Assembly: GCA_026724425.1 (NCBI GenBank) | Contig: JAIUCV010000003.1 | Coordinates: 58,421,088 to 58,485,087 of the forward strand | Source of the DNA: Erythrophleum ivorense | Lineage: Eukaryota > Streptophyta > Magnoliopsida > Fabales > Fabaceae | DNA: 64,000 bases | Direction: 5' to 3' | Part shown: one piece after another, positions 10,770 through 24,130 of the stretch | Layout of the letters: the number at the start of each line of letters is the position of its first letter | Numbering within the stretch: the first letter of the stretch is position 1 | Notes under the pieces: generated by a model | The model's database searches: none | Told to the model about the DNA's origin: nothing | What the model saw: the letters and a program-made list of their open reading frames with translations, nothing else | Made by a program: the position numbers and the translations under genes

Positions 10770-12090
10770 TTGCAGGCTATGCTAAAATTTCTTTTGCAGT
10801 TTAAATTTTCTTTTATAGTTTTTTAAAAGATAATTTCTTGTTAATATATAAATAAATAAGTAAAATTTTTAATCAAATAACTTATTTTCACATTAACTTG
10901 ATCTTCTATTCTATTTATCAATTATTCTTTTAAATTAGATTTTTTTAAAGCAAAGCTAGCTCTATTCAGAATATATATATATATATATATATAGGAATAA
11001 GAAATTAACAAAACCTTTTTTATCTCTTTCAAACAACAAATTTTTCTCTAATTTAGTCTAAGTTCAAAAATTAATTTAAATAATTTAAAAAACAATTCAA
11101 AATTTTCATTATAAATTTAAAAAAATCATAAATAATTTCAACAACTTTATTATAGTATTAAAGAAGAATAATTAATTTTAAAAAATAACTGATATTTTTA
11201 TGACAGCCAAAATTTTTGAATTTAAATTGTTTATTCTTTTTTGTAAAACAGTAGTGAATTTTTTTTTCTAAAAACTATAATGAAAATGTTGAAAGAAAAT
11301 TTCGTTTTATTATTTCATTTAAATTATTGAACATGTTGAATTTTAGTTATTTATTCTTTCATTTAAATTTGGTTAATAATATCTCCAACATTTCCCATTT
11401 TTTGTCTTAATTTTTCTGAAAATGTTGAAAATTTTTTTTAAAAAATTTAAATTAAAGAATGAATAATTTGAATTCAACATTTCCAATATTTTCAATAATT
11501 TAAATGAAAGAATGAAACAAAATTTTCTTTCAACATTTTCATTACAATTTTTTTTACTCTCATGACAGTTTAAAAAGAAAGAGTGAATAATTTAAATTAA
11601 AAAAATATTGATTTTAATGAAAATATCAACTAAGTTTTTAAATTAATAATTCATTTTAAAAAACTGTAATAAAGTTGTTGAAATTATTTATAAAATTTTT
11701 TTAACTACACTGAAAATTTTGAATTCTTTTTTAAAATTATCTAAATTATTTTTGAATTTAAATTAAATTAAAAAAATTGTTGTATGTAAGAGATAAAGAG
11801 GGCTTATTAATTTCGTATTAATATATATATTGTGAATAGAGCTTGTTTTACTTCTAAAAATTACTTTAAAAGAATATTTGAAATATAGAATAAAAGATTG
11901 AGTCCGTCTGAGAATATATTATTTGATTGAAAATATTTTTTATTCATTTATTTAGCTATAAAAAATATTTATTCTTTCTTAAATTGTAAACTTTTATTGT
12001 AATTTTTTTAAAAAATTGTAATGCAATTGCTTTTGCTTGCATTACAATTTTTTGGAAAGCTACTAGGCTACCGGTGCTAGTAGCCTGCTA
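10770..12090. mobile_element. Foldback (long inverted repeat) element upstream of gene A
   Basis: The left arm from about 10770 (TGCAGGCTATGC) and the right arm ending near 12090 (reverse complement TAGCAGGCTACTAGC) are imperfect inverted copies of about 640-680 bp each, centred near 11400. Landmarks pair in order on both arms: GCTCTATTCA, the TATCTCTT/AAGAGATA block, ATTATTTAAA runs, TTCAACATTTTCATTA and its complement. There is no ORF. It looks like a non-autonomous foldback or large MITE-like element that was carried along by the segmental duplication. I could not define a target-site duplication. Confidence 0.7.
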
Positions 12091-14640
12091 GGGTGTCTGA
12101 GGTATTTTATACAATTTTGTTTAAGAAAAAAATTAGGGAAATTAACACCTGTGCGGTTGACTTCCCCAAAAGAATAGAATATACATGAATATTATTGTCA
12201 AATACGATTTGAAAAAAATATATTATTATAGCAAAAGTTGGCTAAAAAAGACCATAAATTCCTCTCTTTTTTCCTTAAGTAGTATTTACGGTACTTTATA
12301 ATTCCATTTACTTTAATTAGAATATTTAATTTCTCATTCTACAATATATCAAAATTATGTCAATACATGTATATTCATATGGCTTTTACCTAAAGAAAAA
12401 AGTCAATATAAGCATATTTAATTACTCTTGTGTGTCTCTCCACTTAGATATTGACAAAAGGAAAGAATTTAAAGAAAATACTATATTATGCATGTTAAAT
12501 TTGAGATTTCAGTTTTTACTATATAAAGAATTAAAATTTTTCATACAAAAATTGATAATTTGGGACAAATTTAAGAATTTTTATGTAATTTTTAACAAAA
12601 AATAGCACATGCAATTAAAGTATTAACAATACAAACTATAAACCACAAAATGCCCACTTGCAAACTTTTACGTTAGGTTTGGTAGGATGAAACAATTTTT
12701 GAAGGAGAGGTGAAGGAAAAAAAAATGGAATGGAATCATGTGATTTAAAATTATATTTAATATGATATTAAAAGAAATGAGAATGTTATTTTATTTACAT
12801 ATTTAGTTTAATGAAAATAATGTAAGAATAAAAAGAAAAGCTTGAAAGAAGATCATAATATTCTTAAAATTAAAAATATTAAAATATTCATTTTAACAAT
12901 AATTAAATAATTTTATATTTAAAAAATATATTGTGAAAGAATTATTAAAAATAAATAAATAATCAAGAAATTAATATAATTTACATTTTGTTACAACCTA
13001 AAACTCTTGACTATGATTGATGCATAGACAAATCTAACCTAAAGCTATTTTGGTCTAACAAATTTTGAAAAAACACACTCACTTGATTATAAAAAAATTA
13101 AGAAAATCTTAAAAAAGTATACCACACTCTCAAAACACAAGATTTCTTTCACAAAATTACTTAGGTGTTACTTAAAATTTGACAAAACCTCTCTGAAGAA
13201 GGACGTTTCCTAGTATGTACAAATAGTCACAATCTAATATTCAACATTTTTCTTAAAATAAATACAAGCAACACAAAATAACTATGGTCATATGAGGCTT
13301 ATAAACATCACAACTCCTGCACTACCCAATCTAACACGACGCCTAGTAGCCATAGTGTCATATACATCACCAAACATCCAATAAATAGCCTATCTGATGT
13401 ATCTGAGAAGTATATTAGTTCCAAAATATTTCACTCAACTATCTGCTAATTTGAGGGAAAAAAATTGTAATGTTGAGGGATAAGTCTACTAACTTAGTGA
13501 GCATATATAAAAAAAAAAAAGGTCCACAATAGAAAAAACAAAAAATGTACATGAGTTTTGTCTTTTTTTGCAAATGAGTAAAATTAAACAAGAAAATTGA
13601 ATTATATATATACATATAAAGCTCATAAATATTCTAAAAATTAAACAAATTCATTCATATAATAATAAGCTCTAGAAAATATGACTTTTGAATATTAAAA
13701 AAACTCTTATTTCATATATCAGTATCGCTATACTTTATTTTACATCTAAATACCATTGTGCTTTTTAGAAATTTATCTTTCAATATCATCATACTTTATT
13801 TTATAATATCATAGTACCACCTTGCTATTTATATTATAATGCTATTGCTTTTTTTTTTTTTTTTTATCATATCTCATATTGTCACCATGCTTTTTTAATC
13901 ATATTTCTACTTAGTTAAGTCCACTTAAGTTGTTAGCAAGGTTCAAATTATATTTCCATCCATCACTTTTAAATAATATAAATAAATATCACATCATAAA
14001 ATACAAAGATAAAAATAATTCAAAGATATGTTTTTTAAGTAATTATCAATTAACTACAAATAAATCATTTTAAAGAAAATTATATTAAAAAAACTAAAGT
14101 AGAAACAATATGTTATAGAAGAAATAAAAGAAAAAATTTAAATAATGTCTCATAATTAAAAAATAGAAATAGTGAAATAAGATAACACAAGTAAAGAATT
14201 TTATTACTATTTATACTTTGCATATATGAAAATATCATTATTCTCACATTATACATATATAAATTTCATTATTATTTATAATATACTTTATAATTGAAAA
14301 TTTTAAAAGTTTAAAATTTGTTTTCATAGTAAAATAAGAGTTATTCGAAATGAGATTTAAGACCAAAAAACATAATCAAGATGTAAATATAATTGTCATC
14401 TTACTATTTATATATTTAAACTAATAATTAAGATCTTTTATCTGCTTAAGACATACCCTCAATTAAGGGAGATACTTAAAATACATTTAACATGAAATAA
14501 AAAAATTAGTTATCCAATTGATATTTACTAATATTAATTACATCAAATACAACATTTAAAAACTAAAGCTAAGTTTTCTAATTATAGCCAACTCTAAATA
14601 TGAATTTATGAATTAAGCCTACTAAATTTAAATTGAGTTT
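12091..14640. other. Distal 5' flank of gene A, duplicated in B and C, no gene
   Basis: AT-rich sequence matching 52982-54312 (B, truncated) and 61013-64000 (C). It holds a block starting near 13000 (TTGTTACAACCTAAAACTC) that looks like a decayed LTR, and T-rich tracts. I see no convincing coding region. Confidence 0.55.
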
Positions 14641-15430
14641 AGAAATTTATGAGCAGAGAATTGAGGATTTGGAGGTTCACCATCAAATATTCCAATCTCG
14701 AAAGCTTCATATGTGGGCAACTTGAAGGAAAGAAGAATTGCAACCATTTGAGCATCATTTGAGGATAGATAGAAAAGGAGAATAGGAGAAAGAAGATGAA
14801 AAAAAATAAATAAAAACCAACCTTCATGAAACTCCATGATTCACAACCATCGCAAGGAAAAAGAAAGAAAACATCATTGATGTTGAAATTTTGTTTCAAT
14901 AGAGTGCCAAGGGTGTGTGCCAAACATGTTATATCTTGTTTTTTTTTTTTTCTTTTTTGAGCAATTTTTATATACATTTGGTGCGCCACCTCATTTATAT
15001 ACTTAATGGTTAAAATTTATTCTACACATAGATCCTACCTATATTGTATATGAACTCTACATGTACAAATTCAATTTTGACCCTTGATTAAAATTTCTCC
15101 CTTTTTTGGATATGTCCTTTATAGCCTACCAAAGGCCACCTTAAAAGCTATTCATAAAAGTCGCAATAGTAATGATATGTTTTACATTTATTAAATTCTT
15201 CTATTGATTATATATATATATATATAGAAAACATTATAATTGACATAAATTTTTATTAATTATTACATTTTATTTGGTTAAATTTCTTTAAAAAATTATT
15301 TGTGAGTCTCTATTATAAGTTAATGTCTAACTCATTTATTGAATATATTTGCACATTCAAAAAATTAATTATTTATAAAATTAAATTGGTTGATTGGATT
15401 GAAAACACAAACATAAAATCCATAATTTGT
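14641..15430. other. Spacer between unit A and copy D, no supported gene
   Basis: A short minus-strand open stretch (14639-14989) is rich in Phe, Lys and Ser with no recognisable motif and looks like chance. From about 15190 the sequence resembles the 3' flank of gene A at 900-1240. A's last exon has no counterpart here, so copy D lost it by deletion. Confidence 0.5.
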
Positions 15431-15666
15431 ACACAAGAAACGAAGAAGCACTAATTTGAAAAACAATTATACAAAAAAGAACAACGTTTTCTTCAATTAG
15501 CATTTATGAAATTCATTGTTACTACTTAGAGGAGGGGTTAAGGAAGAAAAGATTACAAAAATTTGCAGCAAGAAAACTGGTGAGCAAAATAACTTTGAGG
15601 AACCATGTGATGAGATTAATGACAACTAAACACTAATGAAATATTTTGAGAAAATTGAATGCATAC

Positions 15667-16662
15667 CCAATCAAGCATCATGGCACCATCATATTCGGCA
15701 AGTTGTGCAAGGTCAAAATCACTCTGCAAGTTACTCTATTGTTATGTGCCCATTCGTACCACATACATTTGAGCTAATATGAATCTCTTTGTAACCAATA
15801 AGTTTTGCTAAACCAAAGTCTTCGATAATAGTTTCAAATTCCTCATCCAACAATATATTTGTAGCTTTGACATCACGATGAATTATCTTCAAGTCATAAT
15901 GATCATGGAGATAATAAAGTCCCCCAGTATGCAATATGCTTTTATGTTAGCCAGTTAAGTAGAGGTTGTGTTTCTGGACATCCTATGACAATGTAAACAT
16001 GAAGAGCACAATCTGTATAACATAAGAATATATTTAATATGAAGATACAGGTTTTAAATTTAATGATCAATAATGAGAGGATTTATCAACTTTTATCTTT
16101 TTACCTACTTAGAAATTTGCATGTTCATTTTGTGTATTTCACAGCATTGAATTAAAATAAACTATAAATAATTTGACATTGAAAGCTACTACATAACATT
16201 TTTTACAAAAAAAAAAAGGAATATGATAGAAAAGTACATATACATAAATTATGACCAAAAGTAATGAAAAATCACATTAACCTTTTGTAAAAGATTAATT
16301 GAACTATAGTAGACTAATTAGGGTACCTATGATCATGATGATACACATCTATTAGCCATGAAAGGATACACAAGCAACCATTTAGTTGAAGTCAGGCCAA
16401 AACCAGGCAGCATAAGCAAATTATGATGCATAGCCATGATTATCGTTTTCATTTTTGTTTGATATTGCTTCTCTGAACCTTGGGTGCATTCCTATTTATA
16501 TCTTTTTACTGCTACTAGAGAATCATCCTTTATAAACCTTACTATATCCACCTCTACCTATAATGTTTCTATTAAAAGTTATTTGTTACAACTTGCAGGT
16601 CTAACAGAGAAAAGTTTTTGAGTTAACCACAATGAATTTCATCAAAATCCTCTTTAGCTATA
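15667..16662 (-). pseudogene. SERK-like kinase pseudogene fragment (copy D)
   Basis: Two decayed kinase exons. 15667-15985 matches the C-lobe exon: IIHRDVKATNILLDEEF and EDFGLAKL are readable, but the start has an in-frame stop, about 90 bp before the APE region is deleted, and the splice ends are damaged. 16327-16662 matches the N-lobe exon and carries stops. Its beginning (AKEDFDEIH, then LKNFSLLDLQV) is of the same type as the extra N-lobe of genes A and B, but the VAVKR lysine is still present. No chimeric exon lies between the two exons, and the transmembrane and last exons are missing. It may descend from the kind of gene that supplied the extra N-lobe. Confidence 0.8.
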
Positions 16663-16848
16663 GATATAAGAAGAACAAAATGTCTATAAATCATTATTAG
16701 GACTTACAAAAAACCATTATTAGGCCTTTGTTTACTAGTAAATTTTATAAGAGTTTCAAAAATCATTATTGGGTCTTTGCTTAGTAATTTAAACTTTTGG
16801 TTGAATTGATTATATAACTGACTAAGTGGTATAAACCTAGAGTTTAGT

Positions 16849-19800
16849 TGTCACACTCAAAAATGAGACTGCGTGGCGCTTTTAAAAGAAATTTAGATTC
16901 AATTTTTAAAGAAAATGAAAACTGAAATCAAAATTAAAATAATTAGAGTCGTCACCAAAATTTTAAATTTTTTTAAAGGTAAAATTTTGGAAAAACCTTT
17001 TTTATAAGAAAAACAAACATGGCCTGTGAACCAAAAAATGAGTTCGGGAGTCGATTGTGAGTGGAAAAAGCGTTAGGTACTCCACAACACCAGTTGCTGA
17101 GAACGGTTACCCTAAATCAGTCGTACAGAATCAATATGATCTTTAATTTATTTTGGTTCTCCTTAACAGATTACATGTAAAATAAAAATTAAAAATAAAA
17201 GAAATAAAATTAAAAGTAAAAATGATGAAAGAAATTAAAGAAACCAAAATTAGAAAACCAAAATAAAAGAAAAGGAGTTAGGAAAATACAAATTGAAAAG
17301 AAAAATTTTATTTACAAGGACGAACTTGACTTAGGAAGAGAGCCTAGAGCCTACGTACTCTTCGGGAGGGATCAAAGTCCACATATTTCGACGTAAAAGT
17401 TTGCGTTGGTTTGTTTTTGTTTTATTTTCTCTTTTTTTCGTATTTATTATTTTTTTTGAATTTTTGTTTTTCATTATATTATTATTATTATTTATGTGGA
17501 AGGAGAAAGGAAAAAAAATTAGTTTTACATTTAGCAAGTAAAATGGATTTAGGATTAGTTGATGTGTTTTAGTTTGCTAAAAGTAAAGTTAATTTTATTT
17601 TTTTGCTCTTCTATCATTTTTAGCTCTCTTTCCTTTTTTTTTTTAATTTTACTAATGATTCTTTGTTTTGGTTTTATTTTTACCTTGATTTTTTACCAAT
17701 TTTAATTTTAATTTTTTTAATTTCTTTGTTTTGATTTTCCATTGTTTTTTTTTGTTTTGTCTTTTGTTTTGTTTTTATATTTTTATTTATTTATTCATAT
17801 ATTTCTTGTTTTTTTTTTCTTTTTTGTTTTGTGAAAAGGAAAAGAAAATAAAAATTACTTTTACCTTTAGCAAATGAGACAAATTTAAAAGAAGTTGGTG
17901 TGTTTTTATTTGATAAAAATAAAGATAATTTTACTTCTTTTACTCTTCTCCTATTTTCAATTTTCTATTCATTTTTTTGACATTTCCTTTGTTTTTGTTT
18001 TTTTTTTCTTAGTTTTTTTTTATTTTCCCTTAATCTTTGCTAAGACATATACTTTATTATTTTTTTATTTTTTGTTTTACTATTCCTTTCGTTTTTCAAT
18101 TTCTTCCTTTTTATTGTATTTTTAGACTTTTTGATTTCTGTGTTTTCTTTTTTTTTTTGTTATTCTCCTCTTTTATCAATTTTGAATTAGTTGCCTTAGA
18201 TTTTCCTTTAATTTTTTTTGGGTTAATCTTGATCATTGATTTGATTTTTGGATATATTCTCTAATTTTTTAATTGAAGGTTTTTTCTTTTCTCTTTTTTA
18301 TTTTATTTTTTTAGTTTCTTTTTTTTTTACTTTGGTTTCTGTACTTTAGATTTCCTCTAATTTTTGTTTCAATACTTGGATCCCTTGTTTTTTTTTTTTT
18401 TACTCTTCTTTTAACTTTAGTAAGATGAAGTTTCCCTTTCCTTTCCCCTTTTTTTTTTATGTCAATTTTGATGTTTGCAATATGACTTTAAGTTGAAAAA
18501 GGGAACCTTTTGGTATCTTTCGATTAGTTTTCTTTTCCTGTTCCTTTATTCTCAAGCCTCTTTCTTGTATTTAAAGAGAGAATTCTCTTACTTTTCGTTG
18601 GGCTGTTTTTGCTTTTATTTTGTTTTTAGAGTCTTTTTTAGGAATCTCCCTTTCTTTTCAATTTTGTGATATCTCTTTATTTGCACTCAAACCCCATTTG
18701 TTGCGGGCCATTAAAAATTGTAATCATAGAAATCAACAAAGGATTAAGGAGGCTTATTGCCACACATACCCTTAAATTGATTTATACATGTCTGAGGGGA
18801 CAAGAGCTCTCACACAACAGCTCTAAATAATGTGGAAAAACAAATGGAAAGGAAAGAAAGAAAGCAAAAGGAAGCCCATAGGATGAAAGTGTGACTGCGA
18901 GGTTTATGCGATTTTGACATTACAACATTGCAAAAATGGGTCAATAACATACCTTAGAGATCATCTCTCCACCTGAGCCTCCCATTCGAAATTTCCTTAA
19001 ACATTCATTCTAATAACTTACATTGCCCATGATCCACTTGCTCAGACAGGAATCATGAAATTGAACGAGCTACAAGTCAATAAAAAGAATGGAAAAGAAT
19101 ATTTACAATAAACTATAATCGTCCAAGCCCCCATGTTTCTAACAACGTTGTGATTTCCATTAATTTAAGAAATGAATTAAGCGGCCTTGAGAAGTAGGGA
19201 CACTTATGCAAGCATTGATTTGAAACTACATTCGTTCATTACAACAACATAGTAGGGGAAAGTTACAGTAAATGCATCATGACCCTATCAGACTCAACAT
19301 ATCCAGCGACCATGACCACTTACCAAAACTCAACTTAACCTTCTAATAGGCATTTCATTGAGCACTTATTGTCCGTGCCTAAGGACATATACACAGCAAC
19401 ATATTTCGGACTCCATCCACACTATTTGATAAGAGAGTACCATCAAATCTCCCATTCCCATCATAGGCCATCAGCAATCGAAAGAAAATTCTATTGACAA
19501 GCAAAGACAGCAATCCAGATTCATGACTTACCTTCAAGGTTGCAGGGGACAAACGAGCTCTTCCCACACTTCCTTTTCAGTCCCGATTTCTGCCTCCTCT
19601 CGATCTTTCAATCCTCTCGGCCTCTCTATAGTCTTTCACTTCTCAAATTTTCATCCACTCACTCTCCTTTCAATTTTTTGATTTCCCTCTCACTCTTTTT
19701 TTGTCTGATTTTTTACCTTTCCTCCCTTTCGAAACTCTCAGCCTTGATTTTTTTTAGTCCCTCTGTCTCTCTTCACTCCCAAATCATCTCCTAATCTTTG

Positions 19801-20652
19801 AATTTCAACCTCCCCGAATTTTGATCTCTCCTTCACACTCTTCGTTTCTCCAGTCTCGCTTGTTCTCCCTAGACCCGAATTCAAAAATCCCTCTCCCCTT
19901 TTATTTTCGATCCCCTTCTCTCCTGCCGATCCCCCTCTTTCTTTCCAATTTTGCCTTCGCTTTGCATCCCTCGATCTTCGTTCTGGCTCCTCCTTCCATT
20001 TCCGTCTTCCCTTCCTTCGACCTCCAGTGATGAAAAGGATGCAAGGAGGAGGTCAACTCCTCGAGCCTCCCGTTGGCCCTCTGTTCTTCCTTTGATCAAC
20101 CTCTGGAACGCTGCCTCATTATTTCCATTCTGGTGCTCCTTCCAGGTGTTAGGTTGATCAGCCTTTGCTATCTCTTCCATTTTGGCATTTCAACGCTCTG
20201 TGTATCTGTGTATATGTGTGCTGCCAGAGTTGTGTGTCGTGGAGTGGGTGTGAGTTAGGCTGATAGGGAGATGTGAGTAGGATAATGAATGGATCCAGGT
20301 TGGGTTGATCCAGCATAATAAGAGTTCAGCCCAAACTTTTTATTTTGTTGTTTTTTTTCCAACCCATTTCTTTTTTTTTTGGGCCTGCAAGGGGAGGATG
20401 GGCCTTTTTTTTTTTAATTCCTCTTCTATATTTTTAATTTTTTAAAAAATTTTATATTCTTTCTTTTATTTGTTGTTTTTGTTTATTTATTTTTTTTGTT
20501 CAATTTTTCTTTTGATTTTTTCTCTTTTTTTTTCTTTTCATTATTATTATTAGTATTTATTTATTTATTTATTTATTATTATTATTATTATTTAGAAAAT
20601 AAAATAAAATAAAATAAAATAAAAAATATCCGGACAAAATATGGTGTTCACA
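16849..20652 (+). mobile_element. Large solo LTR, probably Tat/Ogre-type Ty3-gypsy
   Basis: The 3804-bp insert starts TGTCACACTC and ends TGTTCACA. It is flanked by perfect 5-bp target-site duplications TTAGT (16844-16848 and 20653-20657). The flanks rejoin sequence found uninterrupted in the long intron of gene A (near 5990). There are no coding domains and no second LTR. Near its start it has GAGTCG(T)CACC-like, GGGAGTCG and TTAGGTACTCCACAACACC motifs, which I recall from LTRs of the Tat/Ogre lineage; that assignment is from memory. It contains long T-rich and CT-rich tracts (17400-18700, 19540-20030). Confidence 0.75.
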
Positions 20653-21332
20653 TTAGTTCAAAACCAACTTATTTGTAAGTCAATACCTTTTTCAAGCCCA
20701 GTAGATTCTCTAATTTTAACATGCCAATAGCATGTTCGAATGTTAAGGAAATCCCAACTATTTAAACAATCAAGCAATGTGCAACATGCCATATGTGATC
20801 TTAGTCGTCCATTCTCTATCCTTTGTTGTGATCTTGACACATGTCCCCCAACCTCTTAGGCATTGCACTTAACTAGGAACATAGATTGAGAAACAAAGAG
20901 GACATTAATTGCTCTATTGCTATTTTTCACAAATGGATCTTAAGTTTAGGAAAGGGAGACATTTTATATTGAAATGAGGTGGCAGAAGAAAAGTAGCCAA
21001 AGCTGATGGCAGTTTTACCACAAGGTATGTGGCAATGGTAATGTGTTAGGTTCAGGGGGAGTGAGGGTGATTTCCACTACCATTTGTTATGGTAGTAGCA
21101 TTAGAAGGCTGAAGGGAAGGGAAGACAAAAAATCAAAGATAAAGAAACAAGAAAATTAGGACTAAAAGAAAAGAGCAAAATTAGGCAAAATTTATGAAAA
21201 GGCTTTAAAGGATTTCAGTTCAAGAATTAGAAAGGGGATCGTTCACCAAAAAGTAACACAAGAAGATAGATTTGAGCAAAAAATAATATAGCAAAAAGTA
21301 TTACCTTAATTGGTAATACTTATGCCAAATTC

Positions 21333-21625
21333 GAATTGATTAAATCCAAATTTAGTAATATTTTTGCCAAATTCGAATTCAATCAATCTGAAATCAACAT
21401 GTATTATTTAAAAAAAGAAAATTTATTGAGTTGATTCAATAGTTCAAATGAGTTAACTTGTTAGTTTAAAAAATTTGAATTGTTTAAATCCAAATTTAGC
21501 AATATTTTTGCCAAATTCAAATTCAATCAGTCTGAAATCAACATGTATTACTTTTTAAAAAAAAAAAATTATTGAGTTGACTTAATAGTTCAAATGAGTT
21601 GATTTGTTAGTTTAGATAAATTAAC
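21333..21625. repeat. 144-bp tandem duplication, 2 copies
   Basis: The segment with AATCCAAATTTAGTAATATT at 21343 recurs at 21487. It is followed in both copies by CAAATTC(G/A)AATTCAATCA, by ATCAACATGTATTA and by ATAGTTCAAATGAGTT. The copies differ at a few positions and in the length of an A run. Confidence 0.8.
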
Positions 21626-23297
21626 TTGTAGAATTTTCAATTAATAACATATTAATTTAATTTAATATAAGAGAAAAGAAATAAAATAGCACACAATAAT
21701 AAATAAAAAATTATATAATATTTGATATTAGATTATATCAATATATAAATATATAAATAACTATAACAAATGACTCGTAGTGTTACACCAAGACCTTCTC
21801 CTTTCATGCCACGATCGCTACTATCCCAATTCTTTTGGTTCTTGTTGCCCTTATATTGTGGGTTGAGAATTTAAATATAAGAATATGGACTAAACTGGAG
21901 AAATTAACTCATACGATATCATAAATCTTGGTTGCAATGATTCTTCATGCTCTAATAGGCAATTGGAACACTAAATAGAAGCTTTACGAATGATCTAAAA
22001 GTGTTAAACATCTATTGGAAGGTTTTAAAATGAGATATAGATGAGGGCAGCATGTAATAAGAAGGATCTATTCTACCAAAATCACTAAATTAACTAGCCA
22101 GCATAGAATAAGATAAATTACTAGAGTTAAAATGTACAAAGATGCATTGACCATGTTAATGGTAATGTCTTGCTATACTGGCCCATGATGTTATTGCCCA
22201 TCTCTTCTAATAATAGGCTATTGAATTGATATCTCTTTCTCAGATAACCCATTGAAATTTGAGGACTGGATAGATCTAGTGTTGATTTAACAAGTTGAAA
22301 AAATAGCTAGAATCGTTGTTCACTAAGAGCAAATAATATATTATTAAAGTCTTAGCTTATGATCTTGTAGAAATCTATAAGTATGATCTTGTTGGTTTTA
22401 AAGTGCATCGTATGAAGTCTTTCTACCAAATTGGCTTAACCAAAAAGAGATGAAAAGTTAAATATACATACAATATAATAAGAAAAAGAATATAACAAAG
22501 GTAACAAACTGTTAAAAAATATACTACATAACCAATAACAGCATTTAATTTCTAGATCTGCCACTTAGTGTATTGCCAATACCAGTGCATATACGTAGAC
22601 ATGCAATCAAAGGGCTCTTCAGTGACTAGAGATTAAAACATAGTGTCTCGTCATTTATATCATTGTTAGATGAAAACGTTATGCTTGGATACCTAGTTGA
22701 TTTCGATTCTTCCTTGAAGTTATAAATCATTGAAAGCTTCTAATCTAATTAGTCTTGAAAGATTGGCTGGTAAAGATCAAATTGGCATAGGATGTAGTTT
22801 GGATGGTGTCATTCCAGAATGTAGAAGCATATAAATGGGATTGATATAATTTAAATACCTAGAGAAGTCAAGCAGTATCCTAAAATCAGTTAGTGCACAC
22901 TTTATGGTTAGTACGGGCACCAAATAATCTATGAGCAATATGGAATGAAATATTAAGCCATTACGAATGGTTAAATAATGATACACATTATAAATCAAAA
23001 TTGGCAACACATCTCATCATCTCTCATTACTTTTAGCAAAGTTTTGTATTAGCGAAAGGTTTTGACACTCAGGCTAAGAATTCATCCAACATTTTTTCAT
23101 CTATTACAATGAGCAAGCATATTCGGCAAACAATGAGAAATATTTGAAATCAACATGGATACAACAACAAATGTGTAAATTTTAACTATATTTCATACTT
23201 AAAACCCAATGGTGGAAGTATAGATACTCCTCAATGCAAGGATTGAGAATTGACAATTTATATGGTGCAAGTATAAAAAATCGATCCCATGTCTACA

Positions 23298-24130
23298 GAT
23301 GCAATAACATTAAGCATCTAGCTTTACCATAATTTGTTCTTATATATTAAGTTGCAAAGCTCTCGATAAAGAAAAGTTAACACTGTTAATTTTAAGCTAA
23401 AATGGCTAACCTAATCGAAGTTTGCTAGCAAGGGAAGGTACATTAACTAAACTCTGTAGCTGGACCTATATGGCATCAACCAACCCTCAAAATACATAGA
23501 ACATATGCATGTGTGAATTGACACACAACCTCATCCTTTGCATCATCTGATAGATGTGCAAAGTTTTAAAGCTAACTAAGTGATGGCTGGTCACTGCTCA
23601 TCAATTTGATTAGTTAGTGACTTAATCCCTATGAGCCACTCACATATTCCTAACTAATTAAAACTTGTCCCACCTACAATAAGATCCCTCTTAATCAGTC
23701 GTTATTTCATCTATAGGCACAGGGAATTAATCCTATACCATAGATGCAACATTATCAAGCATTCAACTATACTACAATTATTCTTGTATATTGAGTTGCA
23801 AAGCTTTTAATAGACAAGGCTAACACTACTAATCCCCCGTTAAAACAACTAGCCTACTCAAAGTTCACCAACAAGGGAAGGTATGTTAAGTAAACTCTAT
23901 AGCTATACCTATTTGGCATCAACCAACCCTCAATTGTATGGAGAATATATACATGTGTGAACTCATGCATGACCTCATATAGTAAATATGCAAAGTTTTA
24001 AGCTAACCAAGTGATAGTCAATCGCTACCCATCAATCTAATTACTCGGTAGTCTAATCCTTAAGAGTCACTCATACATTTTCAACCAGTTGAAACTTGCC
24101 TCACCCATGATAAAATCCCCTTCAGTTAGT
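23298..24130. repeat. Diverged direct repeat, period about 445 bp
   Basis: A unit starting GATGCAATAACATTAAGCAT (23298) recurs at 23743. Shared landmarks in the same order include GTTGCAAAGCT, AACAAGGGAAGGTA or a close variant, GGCATCAACCAACCCTCAA, CATGTGTGAA, GCAAAGTTTTA and the AGCCACTCA/AGTCACTCA region. The copies have diverged noticeably. There is no evident coding frame. Confidence 0.75.

Noticed and set aside
14639..14989. 116-codon minus-strand ORF upstream of gene A
   Set aside because: Composition is Phe/Lys/Ser-rich with no motif, and it lies in AT-rich duplicated flank.
17895..18669. Phe-rich ORFs on the plus strand
   Set aside because: They arise from T-rich tracts within the solo LTR and are not coding.
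19540..20258. Ser/Pro/Leu-rich ORFs in several frames
   Set aside because: They are pyrimidine-rich LTR sequence, open in several overlapping frames at once, with no domain.
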